Assembly: GCF_002845745.1 (NCBI RefSeq)
Contig: NZ_PIUM01000021.1
Span: 1 to 64,000 of the forward strand
Origin: Telmatospirillum siberiense
Lineage (GTDB): Bacteria; Pseudomonadota; Alphaproteobacteria; Rhodospirillales; Magnetospirillaceae
Length of the DNA stretch: 64,000 nt
Direction: 5' to 3'
Shown piece after piece: positions 46,924 to 55,140 of the stretch. The notes under the pieces were generated by a model that worked only from the letters and a program-made list of their open reading frames with translations, did no database searches and had not been told where the DNA came from. Position 1 is the first letter of the stretch; every line of letters starts with the position of its first letter. A program made the translations under genes and the position numbers.

Positions 46924-48482
46924 ACGCCCTTTTTTCGCGCCTTGCGGGCGCCGCTCTCCGCCTCGCCCACCAGCATGGCTGGCGGCGGCGCGGTCTGGCC
47001 GTTTTGCTTGGTGTCCTGGCCGCCCTGGCCTTGCCGCCCATCCATGCGCTTCCCCTCCTGTGGATTGCCTTTCCGGGCCTGATTCTCCTGCTCGACGGCG
47101 GATCGGGGGGCCGCCAGGCGTTCACCGACGGCTGCTGGTTCGGCTTCGGACATTTTTCCCTGGGACTCTACTGGATTTCCTACGCCCTGCTCGTCGACCC
47201 GGTTCGCTTCGGCTGGCTGGTCCCCGTCGCCGTCTTCGGCCTGGGCGGCCTGCTCGGCCTCTTCGTCGGCGCCGCCACCTTCTTCGCCCGTCGTCTGGCG
47301 CCGCCCGGGGTGCCCCGGGTCCTGGCGCTGGCGTTGGCCTGGGTGTTGTTCGAATGGGTGCGCAGTTGGATCTTCACCGGCTTCTCCTGGAATTTGATCG
47401 GTTCGGTCTGGATGCCGGTCCTGCCCGTCGTGCAGTTCGCCGCCGTCGCCGGAACCTATGGCCTGGGGCTGCTGACCGTCGCCGCCGCCGCCATGCCCGC
47501 CCTGCTGGTCCGTCCCAGCCGGTCCCATCGGAGCGCGGTGGTGGCCAGCCTGCTGGTGCTGGCTATGGTCGCCGTCTGGGGAAGCGTGCGTTTGGCCGAT
47601 GGCGGCGTGCCCACCGTGACGGGTGTCCGTTTGCGTCTGGTGCAGCCCAACATCGAACAGACGCTGAAATGGAAGCCGGAGATGCGCATGGCTCATCTCC
47701 AGGAGCATCTCGACCTCACCTTGTCGCCGGGCTGGGACAAGGTGACCGACGTCATCTGGTCGGAGACGGCGGCTCCGTCCTTCCTTGAGCGCGACGGCGT
47801 GGCACGGAGCCTGATCGCCGCGGTCACGCCGCCGGGGGGATTGCTGATCACCGGCGCGGTCCGCGGCACGCCGCCGGGCGTTGAACCGTTTCGCGTGTGG
47901 AACAGCATGCTCGCCCTGACGCGGCAAGGTGATATCGCGGCGACCTACGACAAGGCCCATCTGGTGCCCTTCGGGGAATATGTGCCGCTGCATAGCCTGC
48001 TGCCCCTCGACAAGATTACCGCCGGCAGCGTCGATTTCACGCCCGGTCCGGGCGTGTCGACCCTGCTGCTGCCCGGTTTGCCCCCGGCCGGCCCCTTGAT
48101 CTGTTACGAGGTGATCTTTCCCGGCGAGGTGGTGGACCGGACCCATCGTCCGGGGTGGCTGCTCAATCTGACCAACGACGGCTGGTACGGCATCAGCGCC
48201 GGTCCCTATCAGCATTTCGCCGCGGCCCGCCTGCGTGCCGTCGAGGAAGGCCTGCCTCTCGTCCGGGCGGCCAATACGGGCATTTCCGGAGTGATCGATC
48301 CTTACGGTCGGGTTCTCGCCCGGTTGCCGCTGGGCACCCGGGGCATTCTCGATGCCGACTTGCCCACACCGCTGCCGGCGGAAATGCCGTTCGCGCGATT
48401 CGGCCTGTTCGCCCCATTGGTTTTATGGGTATTGACTATGTTTTGCCTCGTTTTTTGGCTGCGGGTGTTTAGGGCTGGTTGA
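46920..48482 (+). CDS. lnt: Apolipoprotein N-acyltransferase
   Basis: A 520-residue inner-membrane enzyme adding the third acyl chain to lipoproteins. Six to eight N-terminal helices (1-230), then a nitrilase-like domain with the Glu of IWSETAAPSFL, Lys of YDKAHLVPFGEYVP and Cys of GPLICYEVIFP, and a final TM. TTG start overlapping the previous stop. Completes the miaB-phoH-ybeY-corC-lnt run that is shared by most proteobacteria. Confidence 0.96.
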   Translation: MNALFSRLAGAALRLAHQHGWRRRGLAVLLGVLAALALPPIHALPLLWIAFPGLILLLDGGSGGRQAFTDGCWFGFGHFSLGLYWISYALLVDPVRFGWLVPVAVFGLGGLLGLFVGAATFFARRLAPPGVPRVLALALAWVLFEWVRSWIFTGFSWNLIGSVWMPVLPVVQFAAVAGTYGLGLLTVAAAAMPALLVRPSRSHRSAVVASLLVLAMVAVWGSVRLADGGVPTVTGVRLRLVQPNIEQTLKWKPEMRMAHLQEHLDLTLSPGWDKVTDVIWSETAAPSFLERDGVARSLIAAVTPPGGLLITGAVRGTPPGVEPFRVWNSMLALTRQGDIAATYDKAHLVPFGEYVPLHSLLPLDKITAGSVDFTPGPGVSTLLLPGLPPAGPLICYEVIFPGEVVDRTHRPGWLLNLTNDGWYGISAGPYQHFAAARLRAVEEGLPLVRAANTGISGVIDPYGRVLARLPLGTRGILDADLPTPLPAEMPFARFGLFAPLVLWVLTMFCLVFWLRVFRAG

Positions 48483-48523
48483 ATTCCTGGAGGGGTGGAG
48501 CGACTTTCAGTAACTGATGTATG

Positions 48524-48553
48524 TTGACTGGTATAGAGTAGTATGCCTAAAGT
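48524..48553 (+). promoter_or_regulatory. Possible promoter of the XRE regulator gene
   Basis: TTGACT at 48524-48529, an 18-base spacer and TAAAGT at 48548-48553, in the gap after lnt, about 90 bp before the XRE gene. Moderate match to sigma70. Confidence 0.4.
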
Positions 48554-48640
48554 GATAGCGCGTGACAGCCAATCCGATCAGGCTCGTCTGTCCGCGATCA
48601 CCGACCTTCGATGTCAACATCCTTCTCTCATGGAATCGCC

Positions 48641-49150
48641 ATGGCCCGTGCCGCTAGCAATACCAAACCTTTGAAAACCGACGTCCCCGTTCGCCGATCC
48701 GGTCGCGGGCGGACGGCTTCGGGAAAACCCAATCCGATCGACGTGCATGTTGGTGCGCGCGTTCGCCTCCGTCGTACTCTCCTCGGCATGAGCCAGGAAA
48801 AGCTGGGCGAGGCCATTGGCCTGACCTTCCAGCAGGTGCAGAAGTATGAGCGCGGCGCCAACCGGATCGGCGCGTCGCGTCTGTTCGATCTGTCGCGGGT
48901 GCTCGACGTTCCCGTCTCCTTCTTCTTCGACGACATGTCCGACGACACCTCTTTGCAAAGCCCGCGGATGATCGTCGCCGGTCTCGTCGAGGAATTGCCG
49001 GTGTCGCTCGAAGCCGATCCGATGACCAAGCGCGAGACCCTGGAACTGGTGCGCGCCTATTACCGCATCACCGATCCGCAGATCCGCAAGCGGGTTTTCG
49101 AGCTGGCCAAGGCCCTGGCCAACGCGAGCGACGCGATCGAGACGAAGTAG
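48641..49150 (+). CDS. XRE-family transcriptional regulator
   Basis: A 169-residue protein with a basic N-terminal arm (1-35) and an HTH (about 42-95: VRLRRTLLGMSQEKLGEAIGL, FQQVQKYERGANRIGASRLF). The C-terminal part, ending in helical VRAYYRITDPQIRKRVFELAKA, is typical of an alphaproteobacterial group often placed just upstream of metK. ATG 48641 was chosen with GGAA upstream; 48611 is possible. Targets unknown; in relatives (SinR/Cro-like) it affects membrane or cell-cycle genes. Confidence 0.85.
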   Translation: MARAASNTKPLKTDVPVRRSGRGRTASGKPNPIDVHVGARVRLRRTLLGMSQEKLGEAIGLTFQQVQKYERGANRIGASRLFDLSRVLDVPVSFFFDDMSDDTSLQSPRMIVAGLVEELPVSLEADPMTKRETLELVRAYYRITDPQIRKRVFELAKALANASDAIETK

Positions 49151-49161
49151 GATGGGGGAAG

Positions 49162-49192
49162 CGCCGGTCGTCGGGGCCGGCGTTTTCTTTCC
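49162..49192 (+). terminator. Intrinsic terminator after the XRE gene
   Basis: Stem CGCCGG (49162-49167) with CCGGCG (49177-49182), followed by TTTTCTTTCC. It separates the regulator gene from the metK transcript. Confidence 0.75.
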
Positions 49193-49261
49193 TGTTCGAC
49201 GTCTTCACGCTTGAACCGAAGCGCGAAATTCTGTAACTAACAACACCTCGGTTTTGCCGGG

Positions 49262-49313
49262 GCGTGGAGATTTGACCGCTTGCTGCCACGTAAAATCCAA
49301 GGCTAAGTGGGTG
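49262..49313 (+). ncRNA. SAM-II-type riboswitch upstream of metK
   Basis: Stem P1 CGTGG (49263-49267) pairs with CCACG (49286-49290). The internal sequence has GATTTGACCG (49269-49278) and TTGC (49280-49283); after P1 come GTAAAA and GGCTAA (49301-49306) and GTGGGT. These elements and their spacing match the compact pseudoknotted SAM-II riboswitch of alphaproteobacteria as I recall it. It lies 63 bp before the metK start. The segment TTCCTTCG (49325-49332) can pair with the ribosome site CGGAGGAA (49362-49369), giving a plausible expression switch. Confidence 0.8.
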
Positions 49314-49375
49314 CACCGATGGCCTTCCTTCGATGCCCCAGGTCCTGTCGCAACCGGATTTCGGAGGAATCGACT

Positions 49376-50545
49376 GTGTCGAAGTCCAATTTCCTTTTTA
49401 CAAGTGAGTCTGTTTCAGAGGGGCATCCCGACAAGGTGTGCGACCGTATTTCGGACGCCATCGTCGATACCTTTCTGACCGCCGATCCCAGCGCCCGCGT
49501 CGCCGTCGAGACGCTGTGCACCACCAATCAGATCGTTCTGGCCGGCGAAGTGCGCGGCCCGGACGGCATCACCAGCAAGACCCTGGAAGAGGTAGCCCGG
49601 TCCGCGGTCCGCGACATCGGCTACGAGCAGGACGGCTTCCATTGGAAGAACGCCCGCGTCGACGTGTTCGTCCATAAGCAGTCCGCAGACATCGCCATCG
49701 GCGTGGACGCGGCCGGCAACAAGGATGAGGGAGCCGGCGACCAGGGCATCATGTTCGGCTATGCCTGCGACGAGACCGCCGTCTTGATGCCGGCGCCCAT
49801 CTATTATTCCCACGCCATCTTGAAGTCGCTCGCCGAGGCCCGCCATTCCGGGGCCGAGCCTCTGCTCGGGCCCGACGCCAAGAGCCAGGTGACCTTGCAA
49901 TATGTGAACGGCAAGCCGGTGCGCGCCACCTCGGTGGTGGTCTCGACCCAGCACAGCGGCACGATCGATCAGGACGCCGTCCGCGAGATCGTCCGTCCGC
50001 ATGTGCTGAACGTGTTGCCCGACGGATGGATGTGCCCGGAAGACCATTTCTACGTCAATCCGACGGGGCGCTTCGTTATCGGCGGCCCCGACGGCGATGC
50101 CGGCCTCACTGGCCGCAAAATCATTGTCGACACTTACGGCGGCGCCGCTCCGCACGGCGGCGGGGCCTTCTCGGGCAAGGATCCGACCAAGGTCGATCGG
50201 TCGGCCGCCTATGCCGCCCGTTATCTGGCCAAGAACGTCGTCGGCGCCAAATTGGCCGACAAATGCGTCATCCAGTTGAGCTACGCCATCGGCGTCTCCA
50301 AGCCGTTGTCGGTCTATGTCGATACTTTCGGAACCGCCAAGGTTGACGAGGACAAACTTTCGGACGTCCTGCAGCAGCTGGTCGATCTGAGCCCGCGCGG
50401 CATCCGCACCCATCTGGGCCTCAACCGCCCGATCTATGCGCGGACTGCCGCTTACGGCCACTTCGGCCGCGAGCCCGAGAGCGACGGCGGCTTCTCCTGG
50501 GAGCGCCTGGATCTGGTCGATCAACTGAAGACGGCTTTGGCCTGA
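49376..50545 (+). CDS. metK: S-adenosylmethionine synthetase
   Basis: A 389-residue enzyme forming SAM from methionine and ATP. Motifs [30 protein letters not shown] and the P-loop-like [19 protein letters not shown] are present. GTG 49376 was chosen over the open frame from 49307 because GGAGGAA precedes it and the protein then begins [18 protein letters not shown] as expected. Feedback control by the SAM-II-type riboswitch just upstream is likely. Confidence 0.97.
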   Translation: MSKSNFLFTSESVSEGHPDKVCDRISDAIVDTFLTADPSARVAVETLCTTNQIVLAGEVRGPDGITSKTLEEVARSAVRDIGYEQDGFHWKNARVDVFVHKQSADIAIGVDAAGNKDEGAGDQGIMFGYACDETAVLMPAPIYYSHAILKSLAEARHSGAEPLLGPDAKSQVTLQYVNGKPVRATSVVVSTQHSGTIDQDAVREIVRPHVLNVLPDGWMCPEDHFYVNPTGRFVIGGPDGDAGLTGRKIIVDTYGGAAPHGGGAFSGKDPTKVDRSAAYAARYLAKNVVGAKLADKCVIQLSYAIGVSKPLSVYVDTFGTAKVDEDKLSDVLQQLVDLSPRGIRTHLGLNRPIYARTAAYGHFGREPESDGGFSWERLDLVDQLKTALA

Positions 50546-50596
50546 GGGTCTGAGCAGCCTCCATGCCGGAAACGGCGCGGAGGCGTCTAATCCATG

Positions 50597-50640
50597 CTTT
50601 AGGGCTTGGCGCGGTCATCGCGTCGAGCCCTAAAGTGTTT
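50597..50640 (+). terminator. Hairpin after metK
   Basis: A perfect 10-bp inverted repeat CTTTAGGGCT (50597-50606) / AGCCCTAAAG (50626-50635) with a 19-base loop that can itself pair, followed by TGTTTCTAT. It lies 51 bp after the metK stop and is the probable terminator. Confidence 0.6.
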
Positions 50641-50747
50641 CTATATGAGGCATCTTGGGGTGCTTCGGGAGCCGCTCGGGCTGAAGCGTTCGCCAGTCAA
50701 AACGCCAACACGCCGGAACGCGGACGTCATGCGAGGAATCTAAGGGA

Positions 50748-51431
50748 ATGATCCACGAGGGTCCGCGTTTTTTTGGCCGGCGCCGCGGCAAGGCTCTGCG
50801 AGCCACCGGCCGATCCCTCGTTGAAACCCTGTTGCCCCGGCTGACCATCGGGGAGCCGCGGCCGGGCGATAGCCTGGATCCGGGAGGCCTGTTCGACGTT
50901 CCGCCGAAGGAGTTGTGGCTGGAAGTCGGATTCGGCGGCGGCGAGCATCTGGCCTGGCAGGCGGCCAGCCATCCGGACGTCGGCCTGATCGGGGGCGAGG
51001 TCTTTCTCAACGGTATCGCCTCGCTGCTCGGCCATATCGACCGCCAGGCCATCGAAAATGTCCGCATCTTCGCCGAGGACGTCCGCCGTCTGTTTCCCGC
51101 TTTGCCCGATGCCTGCCTGCGGCGCGTCTTCGTGCTGTTTCCCGACCCCTGGCCGAAGAAACGCCACGCCGAACGCCGCTTCATCGGCGGCGACAATCTC
51201 GATCAACTGTCCCGTCTGATGGCCGACGGCGCCGAACTTCGCATCGCCACCGACGATGAGACCTACAAGGCTTGGGCGCAAAGCCAGATGGCGGCGCGGG
51301 CCGATTTTGAAAATGTCACCGTCGACCCTCTCGTCAAGGTCGAGGACTGGCCGGCCACCCGCTATGAGGCAAAAGCCCGCGAACAGGGGCGACAGCCGAT
51401 TTTCTTGCGCTATCTGCGAAAGCCCCGCTGA
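50748..51431 (+). CDS. trmB: tRNA (guanine-N7)-methyltransferase TrmB
   Basis: A 227-residue SAM-dependent enzyme making m7G46 in tRNA variable loops. The SAM loop is LWLEVGFGGGEHLAWQA, and VFVLFPDPWPKKRHAERRF is the family signature. Length is normal. Just downstream of metK, the source of its cofactor. Its stop lies in a hairpin shared with the convergent DUF3617 gene. Confidence 0.96.
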   Translation: MIHEGPRFFGRRRGKALRATGRSLVETLLPRLTIGEPRPGDSLDPGGLFDVPPKELWLEVGFGGGEHLAWQAASHPDVGLIGGEVFLNGIASLLGHIDRQAIENVRIFAEDVRRLFPALPDACLRRVFVLFPDPWPKKRHAERRFIGGDNLDQLSRLMADGAELRIATDDETYKAWAQSQMAARADFENVTVDPLVKVEDWPATRYEAKAREQGRQPIFLRYLRKPR

Positions 51432-51448
51432 CGACGTTGGTCAGCGGG
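51424..51448. terminator. Shared hairpin overlapping both convergent stop codons
   Basis: CCCGCTGAC (51424-51432) and GTCAGCGGG (51440-51448), perfect 9-bp arms with a 7-base loop. The trmB stop is in the left arm and the DUF3617 stop in the right arm, so one palindrome encodes both protein ends and likely ends both transcripts. Confidence 0.6.
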
Positions 51449-51983
51449 CGCTGTTGGCGCCGCCCACGGACCCGCAGTCGGAACCGACATACCGCATTTC
51501 GGTTTCGTGGATCGTGCCGTGGGAGGCGCCGGTGGGATCGGTGGATTGTGTTTCGACGTGGCTGAATACCCTGTCGCCTTCATCCACCCTCTCGCCCTTG
51601 CCGCTGCTCCTGGTGCCTTGGATCGTGCAATCCCAGGAGTAAGACACCTTGTTGCCCGACTTCGAGGTGATGGTCGGCTTGCAGCCTGTGGGCTGCAAAG
51701 CCTTCGCCGCCGCGGAAAAATCACTGGAGGAGAGGCAGATGCGGCCGGTTCCCGAGGTCAGTTCCTCCATGCGCTTGCGCTTCTCCGGCGGCATCGCTTG
51801 CAAGGATTTTTCGAGCGCGGCATGCGCCGCCGCCCTTTGGGCCAGCACGTCCTGGCCGTCGCGGATCATCTTGAGGGGGCGCACCTCCCACAGGCCGGGC
51901 TTCAGCGGCAAGTCGCCGATATCGGAAGCCAGGGCGGAGCCGGCGGTGAAAAGGAGTAACAGAAGGGAACTGAACCTGCGCAT
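51441..51983 (-). CDS. DUF3617 family periplasmic protein
   Basis: A 180-residue exported protein: signal peptide MRRFSSLLLLLFTAGSALAS, then LKPGLWEVRPLKM and late cysteines (GRICLSS, GCKPT, WDCTIQG) as in DUF3617 proteins. The function is unknown. Start at 51983 with GAGGTGGGG upstream; the earlier in-frame start at 52037 would bury the signal peptide. The gap from here to rimP (52376) holds the rimP promoter and leader. Confidence 0.85.
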   Translation of the reverse strand: MRRFSSLLLLLFTAGSALASDIGDLPLKPGLWEVRPLKMIRDGQDVLAQRAAAHAALEKSLQAMPPEKRKRMEELTSGTGRICLSSSDFSAAAKALQPTGCKPTITSKSGNKVSYSWDCTIQGTRSSGKGERVDEGDRVFSHVETQSTDPTGASHGTIHETEMRYVGSDCGSVGGANSAR

Positions 51984-52164
51984 CACCCCACCTCGTGCGA
52001 TAGATAAAAATACAAGTAATTTCAATGTATTGCCCACGATGATGAGTGGTAGCGCGATTCTCGCGCCGGTTCAAAAGACAAGTTCGTGACGCCCGGCTGG
52101 CCCCGTCGGCGCCGGGCATCGGGAAGCAAGGCCTATGCCGGCCGATAGGATCGAGACAAAAGGC

Positions 52165-52192
52165 TTGCAGGCGGAGCGTTGATGGCTATAGT
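52165..52192 (+). promoter_or_regulatory. Promoter of the rimP-nusA-infB operon
   Basis: TTGCAG (52165-52170), 16-base spacer, TATAGT (52187-52192). Transcription would start near 52199 and give a leader of about 175 bases before rimP. Confidence 0.65.
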
Positions 52193-52210
52193 GGCGCCTG
52201 ACACATTCTT

Positions 52211-52272
52211 GTGGTCCCGCCCCAGAGGCGGGGTTGTAAGGGTGGGCCGCTGGCCCACTTTTTTGCTTTTTT
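52211..52272 (+). terminator. rimP leader attenuator
   Basis: Two hairpins: CCCGCC-CCAGA-GGCGGG (52216-52232) and GTGGGCC-GCT-GGCCCAC (52242-52258), the second followed by TTTTTTGCTTTTTTT. The second is a textbook intrinsic terminator placed between promoter and first gene, so transcription must read through it. A rimP leader of this kind is known as an attenuator in proteobacteria; the trigger here is unknown. Confidence 0.75.
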
Positions 52273-52375
52273 TAGGGGCCTTGCTTTCCATTTTCATATG
52301 GGATTGAAAGCGGGGTCAGGGTTTGGCAAGCGCCGCATCGCGCGGTGTGGGTAAGTCGTCGGAAGGCCGCTGGAT

Positions 52376-52870
52376 TTGGAGATCGAGAATCGCATCTCGG
52401 CCATGGTCGCGCCGTCGCTGGATGCCATGGGTTACGAATTGGTTCGCGTGCTCCTGCAGGGGCGACAGAACCTGACCTTGCAGGTCATGGCCGAGCGTCG
52501 CGACCGTCAGCCGATGACCGTTGATGATTGCGCCGAGATCAGCCGATCGATATCGGCTATTCTCGACGTCGAGGACCCGATTGCCGAAGCCTATACCTTG
52601 GAAGTGAGTTCGCCTGGGATCGATCGGCCGCTCACTCGTCCGCAGGATTTTGATCGTTTCGCCGGCTTCGAAGCCAAAGTTGAAACGGTGCAGCCGGTGG
52701 AAGGGCGCAAGCGCTTCCGCGGTCAGGTAATGGGTATGAACGACGACAGCCAGGTTCGTCTGGTTGTGGAAACCGGTGAAATCGCCATCCCGCTGGCGAG
52801 CATCAAGTCTGCCAAGCTCGTCTTGACGGATGCCTTGATTGCCGCAGCGACGAAGGCTCAAGAACAGTAG
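52376..52870 (+). CDS. rimP: Ribosome maturation factor RimP
   Basis: A 164-residue factor for 30S assembly. The N-terminal alpha/beta domain (EIENRISAMVAPSLDAMGYELVRV, EVSSPGIDRPL) and the C-terminal SH3-like domain are typical. The start is TTG 52376 with GGAAGG nine bases upstream; an in-frame stop at 52352 rules out longer forms. First gene of the rimP-nusA-ylxR-infB-rbfA-truB operon. Confidence 0.93.
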   Translation: MEIENRISAMVAPSLDAMGYELVRVLLQGRQNLTLQVMAERRDRQPMTVDDCAEISRSISAILDVEDPIAEAYTLEVSSPGIDRPLTRPQDFDRFAGFEAKVETVQPVEGRKRFRGQVMGMNDDSQVRLVVETGEIAIPLASIKSAKLVLTDALIAAATKAQEQ

Positions 52871-52887
52871 GCCCGAGAACGGACCCC

Positions 52888-54408
52888 ATGGAACGCACAG
52901 CAGCACTCCCCCGCCCCGAACTCCTTCAGGTCGCCGACGCGGTCGCCCGTGATAAAGGGATCGACCGTGACGAAGTCCTGGAGGCTATGGAACAGGCCAT
53001 TCAGAAGGCCGGACGCTCCAAATATGGCCATGAGCACGATATTCGTGCCCATATCGATCGCAAAAACGGCGAAATCCAGCTCTCCCGCTTCATGGAAGTG
53101 GTGGAAACGGTAGAGAACGAGGCCACGCAACTGACCGTGGCCCAGGCTCGCCGCAAGAAGGCGGATGTTGCGGTCGGCGAGTTCATCGTCGATTCCCTGC
53201 CGCCGATCGATTTCGGTCGAATCGCCGCCCAGACCGCCAAGCAGGTCATCGTGCAGAAGGTCCGCGACGCCGAGCGTCAGCGCCAATATGCCGAATTCAA
53301 GGACCGCACCGGCGAAATCGTCAACGGCCTCGTCAAACGTGTCGAGTTCGGCAATGTGGTGGTCGATCTCGGTCGAGCCGAGGCGTTGCTTCGCCGCGAC
53401 GAACTGATCCCCCGCGAGACCTTCCGGACCGGCGACCGGGTGCGGGCTTATATCTACGACGTTCGCCAGGAACCCCGTGGGCCGCAGATCTTTCTTTCGC
53501 GCACCCATCCGCAGTTCATGGCCAAGCTGTTCGCCCAGGAAGTGCCCGAGATCTATGACGGTATCATCGAGATCAAGTCGGTTGCCCGCGATCCGGGCTC
53601 TCGCGCCAAGATCGCCGTGATCAGCCGCGATTCGGGCATCGATCCGGTGGGCGCCTGCGTCGGTATGCGGGGTAGCCGCGTGCAGGCCGTGGTGGCGGAG
53701 CTGCAGGGCGAGAAGATCGACATCATCCAGTGGTCGGCCGATCCGGCCACCTTCATCGTTAACGGCCTGGCGCCCGCCGAGGTGGCCAAGGTGGTTCTCG
53801 ACGAGGAGGCGAACCGCATCGAGGTGGTGGTTCCCGACGATCAGCTCAGCCTGGCCATCGGCCGGCGCGGCCAGAACGTCCGCTTGGCCTCGCAGCTTAC
53901 CGGCTGGGACATCGACATCCTGACCGAGGCCGAGGAATCCGAACGGCGCACCGAGGAATTCAAGTCGCGCTCCCGGATGTTCATCGAGGCCCTCGACGTC
54001 GACGACGTGATCGCCCATCTTCTGGTGACCGAAGGTTTCTCCTCGGTGGAGGAGGTGACCTTCGTGCCGCTTGAGGATCTGACCGACATCGAAGGGTTCG
54101 ATGAGGCGATCGCCGGCGAATTGCAGCAGCGTGGCCGCGTCTTCCTGGAAGAGCAGGACGCGCGCAATGAGACGCGGCGCAAGGATCTGGGCGTCACCGA
54201 CGAAGTGGCGGCTATTGCCGGTCTGACCACCAGCATGCTGGTGACTCTGGGTGAGAAGGGGGTGAAGACCCTTGACGATCTGGCCGATCTGGCCGGCGAT
54301 GAACTGATCGAGATGTTGGGCAAGGACAAGCTCTCCCTCGATGACGCCAATGCCGCGATCATGGCCGCCCGGGCTCATTGGTTCGATGGCGAGGGCGGTC
54401 AGGCCTGA
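52888..54408 (+). CDS. nusA: Transcription termination/antitermination factor NusA
   Basis: A 506-residue RNA polymerase-binding factor: N-terminal domain (1-130), S1 (about 135-200), KH1 and KH2 (about 230-350, with ACVGMRGSRVQAVVAELQGE and AIGRRGQNVRLASQLTGWD), and two acidic C-terminal repeats containing HhH-like motifs as in many proteobacteria. Position 17 bp after rimP is canonical. NusA itself may influence the rimP leader terminator. Confidence 0.97.
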   Translation: MERTAALPRPELLQVADAVARDKGIDRDEVLEAMEQAIQKAGRSKYGHEHDIRAHIDRKNGEIQLSRFMEVVETVENEATQLTVAQARRKKADVAVGEFIVDSLPPIDFGRIAAQTAKQVIVQKVRDAERQRQYAEFKDRTGEIVNGLVKRVEFGNVVVDLGRAEALLRRDELIPRETFRTGDRVRAYIYDVRQEPRGPQIFLSRTHPQFMAKLFAQEVPEIYDGIIEIKSVARDPGSRAKIAVISRDSGIDPVGACVGMRGSRVQAVVAELQGEKIDIIQWSADPATFIVNGLAPAEVAKVVLDEEANRIEVVVPDDQLSLAIGRRGQNVRLASQLTGWDIDILTEAEESERRTEEFKSRSRMFIEALDVDDVIAHLLVTEGFSSVEEVTFVPLEDLTDIEGFDEAIAGELQQRGRVFLEEQDARNETRRKDLGVTDEVAAIAGLTTSMLVTLGEKGVKTLDDLADLAGDELIEMLGKDKLSLDDANAAIMAARAHWFDGEGGQA

Positions 54409-54431
54409 CGGGTTCGGCGCGAGGACCCCGC

Positions 54432-55094
54432 ATGGCGGAAGAGCGTCCACCCGAGACTTTGACGGAAGGGCCGGTCGAAAGCGGGGCGGACAGCCCCGAC
54501 TTCGAGGAAAAGGGCCCGAACCGGCGCTGTATCGTCACCGGCCGGGTCTTGCCGGTGGAGCAGATGATCCGCTTCGTCGTGGGGCCGGACGGGGTGGTGG
54601 TTCCCGACATCGAGGCGCGGCTCCCCGGTCGCGGGTTATGGTTGAGCGCCGGATGGAATATGGTAAATACGGCTGTGGCGAAAAATCTTTTCGCCAAGTC
54701 GTTCCGTCGGAAGGTCGTCGCGCCGGCCGATCTTGCCGAGACGATCGCCGGACTGCTTCTGCGCCGTTGCCTGGAGAGGATAGGCCTGGCACGGCGCGCG
54801 GGCCAGGCGATTACGGGATTTGAAAAGGTCCGCGGCGAGTTGAAGGCCGGGCGTGGCGCGGTTCTGCTGGCCGCCGCCGACGGCGCGGCCGATGGACGTG
54901 ATAAGATTAGGGCGCTGGCTCCCGCCCTGCCGCTGGTTGCGGTATTGAGCAGTGAGGAGCTGGGTGCCGCTTTCGGCCGCAGTCATGCCGTGCACGCTTT
55001 GCTAACGGCGGGACGGTTGGCGGATGGCTTGAAAATCGATGCTACGCGCCTGGCGGGTATGCGCCGGATTGAACCCGGATGTAATGATGTCTGA
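54432..55094 (+). CDS. YlxR (DUF448) domain protein with L7Ae-like C-terminus
   Basis: A 220-residue protein: YlxR domain at about 30-105 (RRCIVTGRVLPVEQMIRFVV, LPGRGLWLSA) followed by an L7Ae-like domain (about 120-200, RIGLARRAGQAITGFEKV). Putative RNA-binding protein found between nusA and infB in most bacteria; the fusion with an L7Ae-like part is usual in alphaproteobacteria. Start at 54432 with GAGGA; an earlier frame start at 54378 overlaps nusA. Confidence 0.9.
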   Translation: MAEERPPETLTEGPVESGADSPDFEEKGPNRRCIVTGRVLPVEQMIRFVVGPDGVVVPDIEARLPGRGLWLSAGWNMVNTAVAKNLFAKSFRRKVVAPADLAETIAGLLLRRCLERIGLARRAGQAITGFEKVRGELKAGRGAVLLAAADGAADGRDKIRALAPALPLVAVLSSEELGAAFGRSHAVHALLTAGRLADGLKIDATRLAGMRRIEPGCNDV

Positions 55095-55140
55095 GATGCG
55101 AGGACCTGCGTCCCCGCGGAAACGAGAGTAAATCGAACCG

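Noticed and set aside
50563-50751. 62-residue frame between metK and trmB
   Set aside because: It overlaps the metK terminator hairpin and resembles no protein; likely not coding.
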